Of a DNA stretch of 64,000 bases, positions 63,205 through 64,000 are shown piece after piece; the first letter of the stretch is position 1, and each line of letters opens with the position of its first letter. The position numbers and the translations under genes are program-made. This DNA is from Lytechinus variegatus (taxonomy: Eukaryota > Echinodermata > Echinoidea > Temnopleuroida > Toxopneustidae), in NCBI RefSeq assembly GCF_018143015.1, contig NC_054746.1, positions 35,310,830 to 35,374,829 on the forward strand, in the 5' to 3' direction. The notes under the pieces were generated by a model. It was not told where the DNA came from. It ran no database searches and worked only from the letters and a program-made list of their open reading frames with translations.

Positions 63205-64000
63205 AAATCAACCACAATCTCAGACCTATTTGTAACCCCAATCCTAATCCTCATAGAATTGTTAATCCCCCCACACACACAAAAAATATCACAACCCATT
63301 CTTTCATCTTCTGAGTAATCAAGGCAGGATCACTTGTTTGTGCACCCATCAGACGGAATGTACAGATGGAATGTATAACAGACTTATAGACTCTTACAGA
63401 CTCTAATTTGTCTGTGGAATGCATTGTTAGGCCTATAGATTACATTTGCACAAAACTACTTTGGCTGAAGTGAAACTTGTCATATTTTAACAGAATGCCA
63501 TCCTAATAATTGCACTCAAAGAATTACTGATTTAAAGTGTAAATATACAGATTTTTGCATCTTCCATTCATTAAGCAAGAGTATTGATAGAAAGGCGCTG
63601 CTGCTTTTGAGTAGTCTTGATTTGAAATTCAGATTTTGAAATATTTTTTATACATGACTTTCAATTTTTCTCTCAAAATAGCATTATACCTTGAATAATT
63701 CCACCATCAATTTGTGATATTGACATTTAAAAAAGTGTAAATTACAATTCCTTCCCTTTTCTATGTGCTTTGAAAACTCAAGTTCCCAAACAAGAAGTTT
63801 ATTCTGAGGACTTTCCGACACCTCTCTTTCTGTTTCATTCTTCAGGCGTGTTCTTCAAGGTGATAGTAATTTATTTGAATTTTAACAGAGTTTCTAGATA
63901 CCATTAACCTTACCATATTTTCAGCCATGATTTTAGGGATGCATTCATATATATGCAGGATTTTGCTTAGCTAAAGTAAATGTTACAAACAATTATCGTT
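63205..64000. other. Sequence after CDKL1
   Basis: About 800 bp of AT-rich sequence up to the end of the window. I see no exon, RNA gene or defined repeat. It may be further 3' UTR or intergenic. Confidence 0.5.

Overview
This window is nuclear DNA from an animal. It is AT-rich, its genes are split into many short exons with GT-AG introns, and it carries several classes of decayed transposon. The protein sequences and the repeat families point to an invertebrate deuterostome, most likely a sea urchin. That assignment is an inference; nothing in the window names the species.

Three protein-coding genes can be assembled exon by exon with every reading-frame phase matching. (1) Plus strand, 283-5523: the 3' part of CLHC1 (clathrin heavy chain linker domain containing 1), eight exons, with the 5' end outside the window. 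(2) Minus strand, 34924 down to 9923: a complete LRRC9 coding sequence (30 constitutive exons, 4521 nt including the stop, 1506 residues), a long protein with two leucine-rich-repeat arrays. (3) Plus strand, 49006-62533: a complete CDKL1-like protein kinase (9 exons, 1080 nt including the stop, 359 residues). CLHC1 and LRRC9 are tail to tail. LRRC9 and CDKL1 are head to head across about 14 kb of repeat-rich DNA. CDKL kinases act at cilia; LRRC9 and CLHC1 are much less studied, and a shared cilia or sperm role for all three is inference. Perfect or near-perfect RFX X-box motifs lie in the LRRC9-CDKL1 intergenic region.

The most unusual feature is inside LRRC9. The intron between coding exons 27 and 28 holds eleven tandem units of about 92 bp, and each unit carries a possible mini-exon on the gene strand. 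Eight units have an identical 39-nt, 13-codon, phase 0-0 exon body with AG and GT at its ends, while the 53-nt spacers between them vary. Further upstream in the same gene, the 3' half of exon 13 and its splice donor are tandemly duplicated in a 123-bp (41-codon) unit, giving alternative in-frame donors.

The rest of the window is introns, UTRs and intergenic DNA with many repeats. These include L1/Tx1-like and CR1/Jockey-like LINE remnants, short hAT-like elements with 8-bp target duplications, a 3.3-kb non-autonomous element nested in the last-but-one CDKL1 intron, several fold-back MITEs, and a repeat family carrying five perfect DR1 (AGGTCA-A-AGGTCA) motifs. I found no rRNA, tRNA or CRISPR array.
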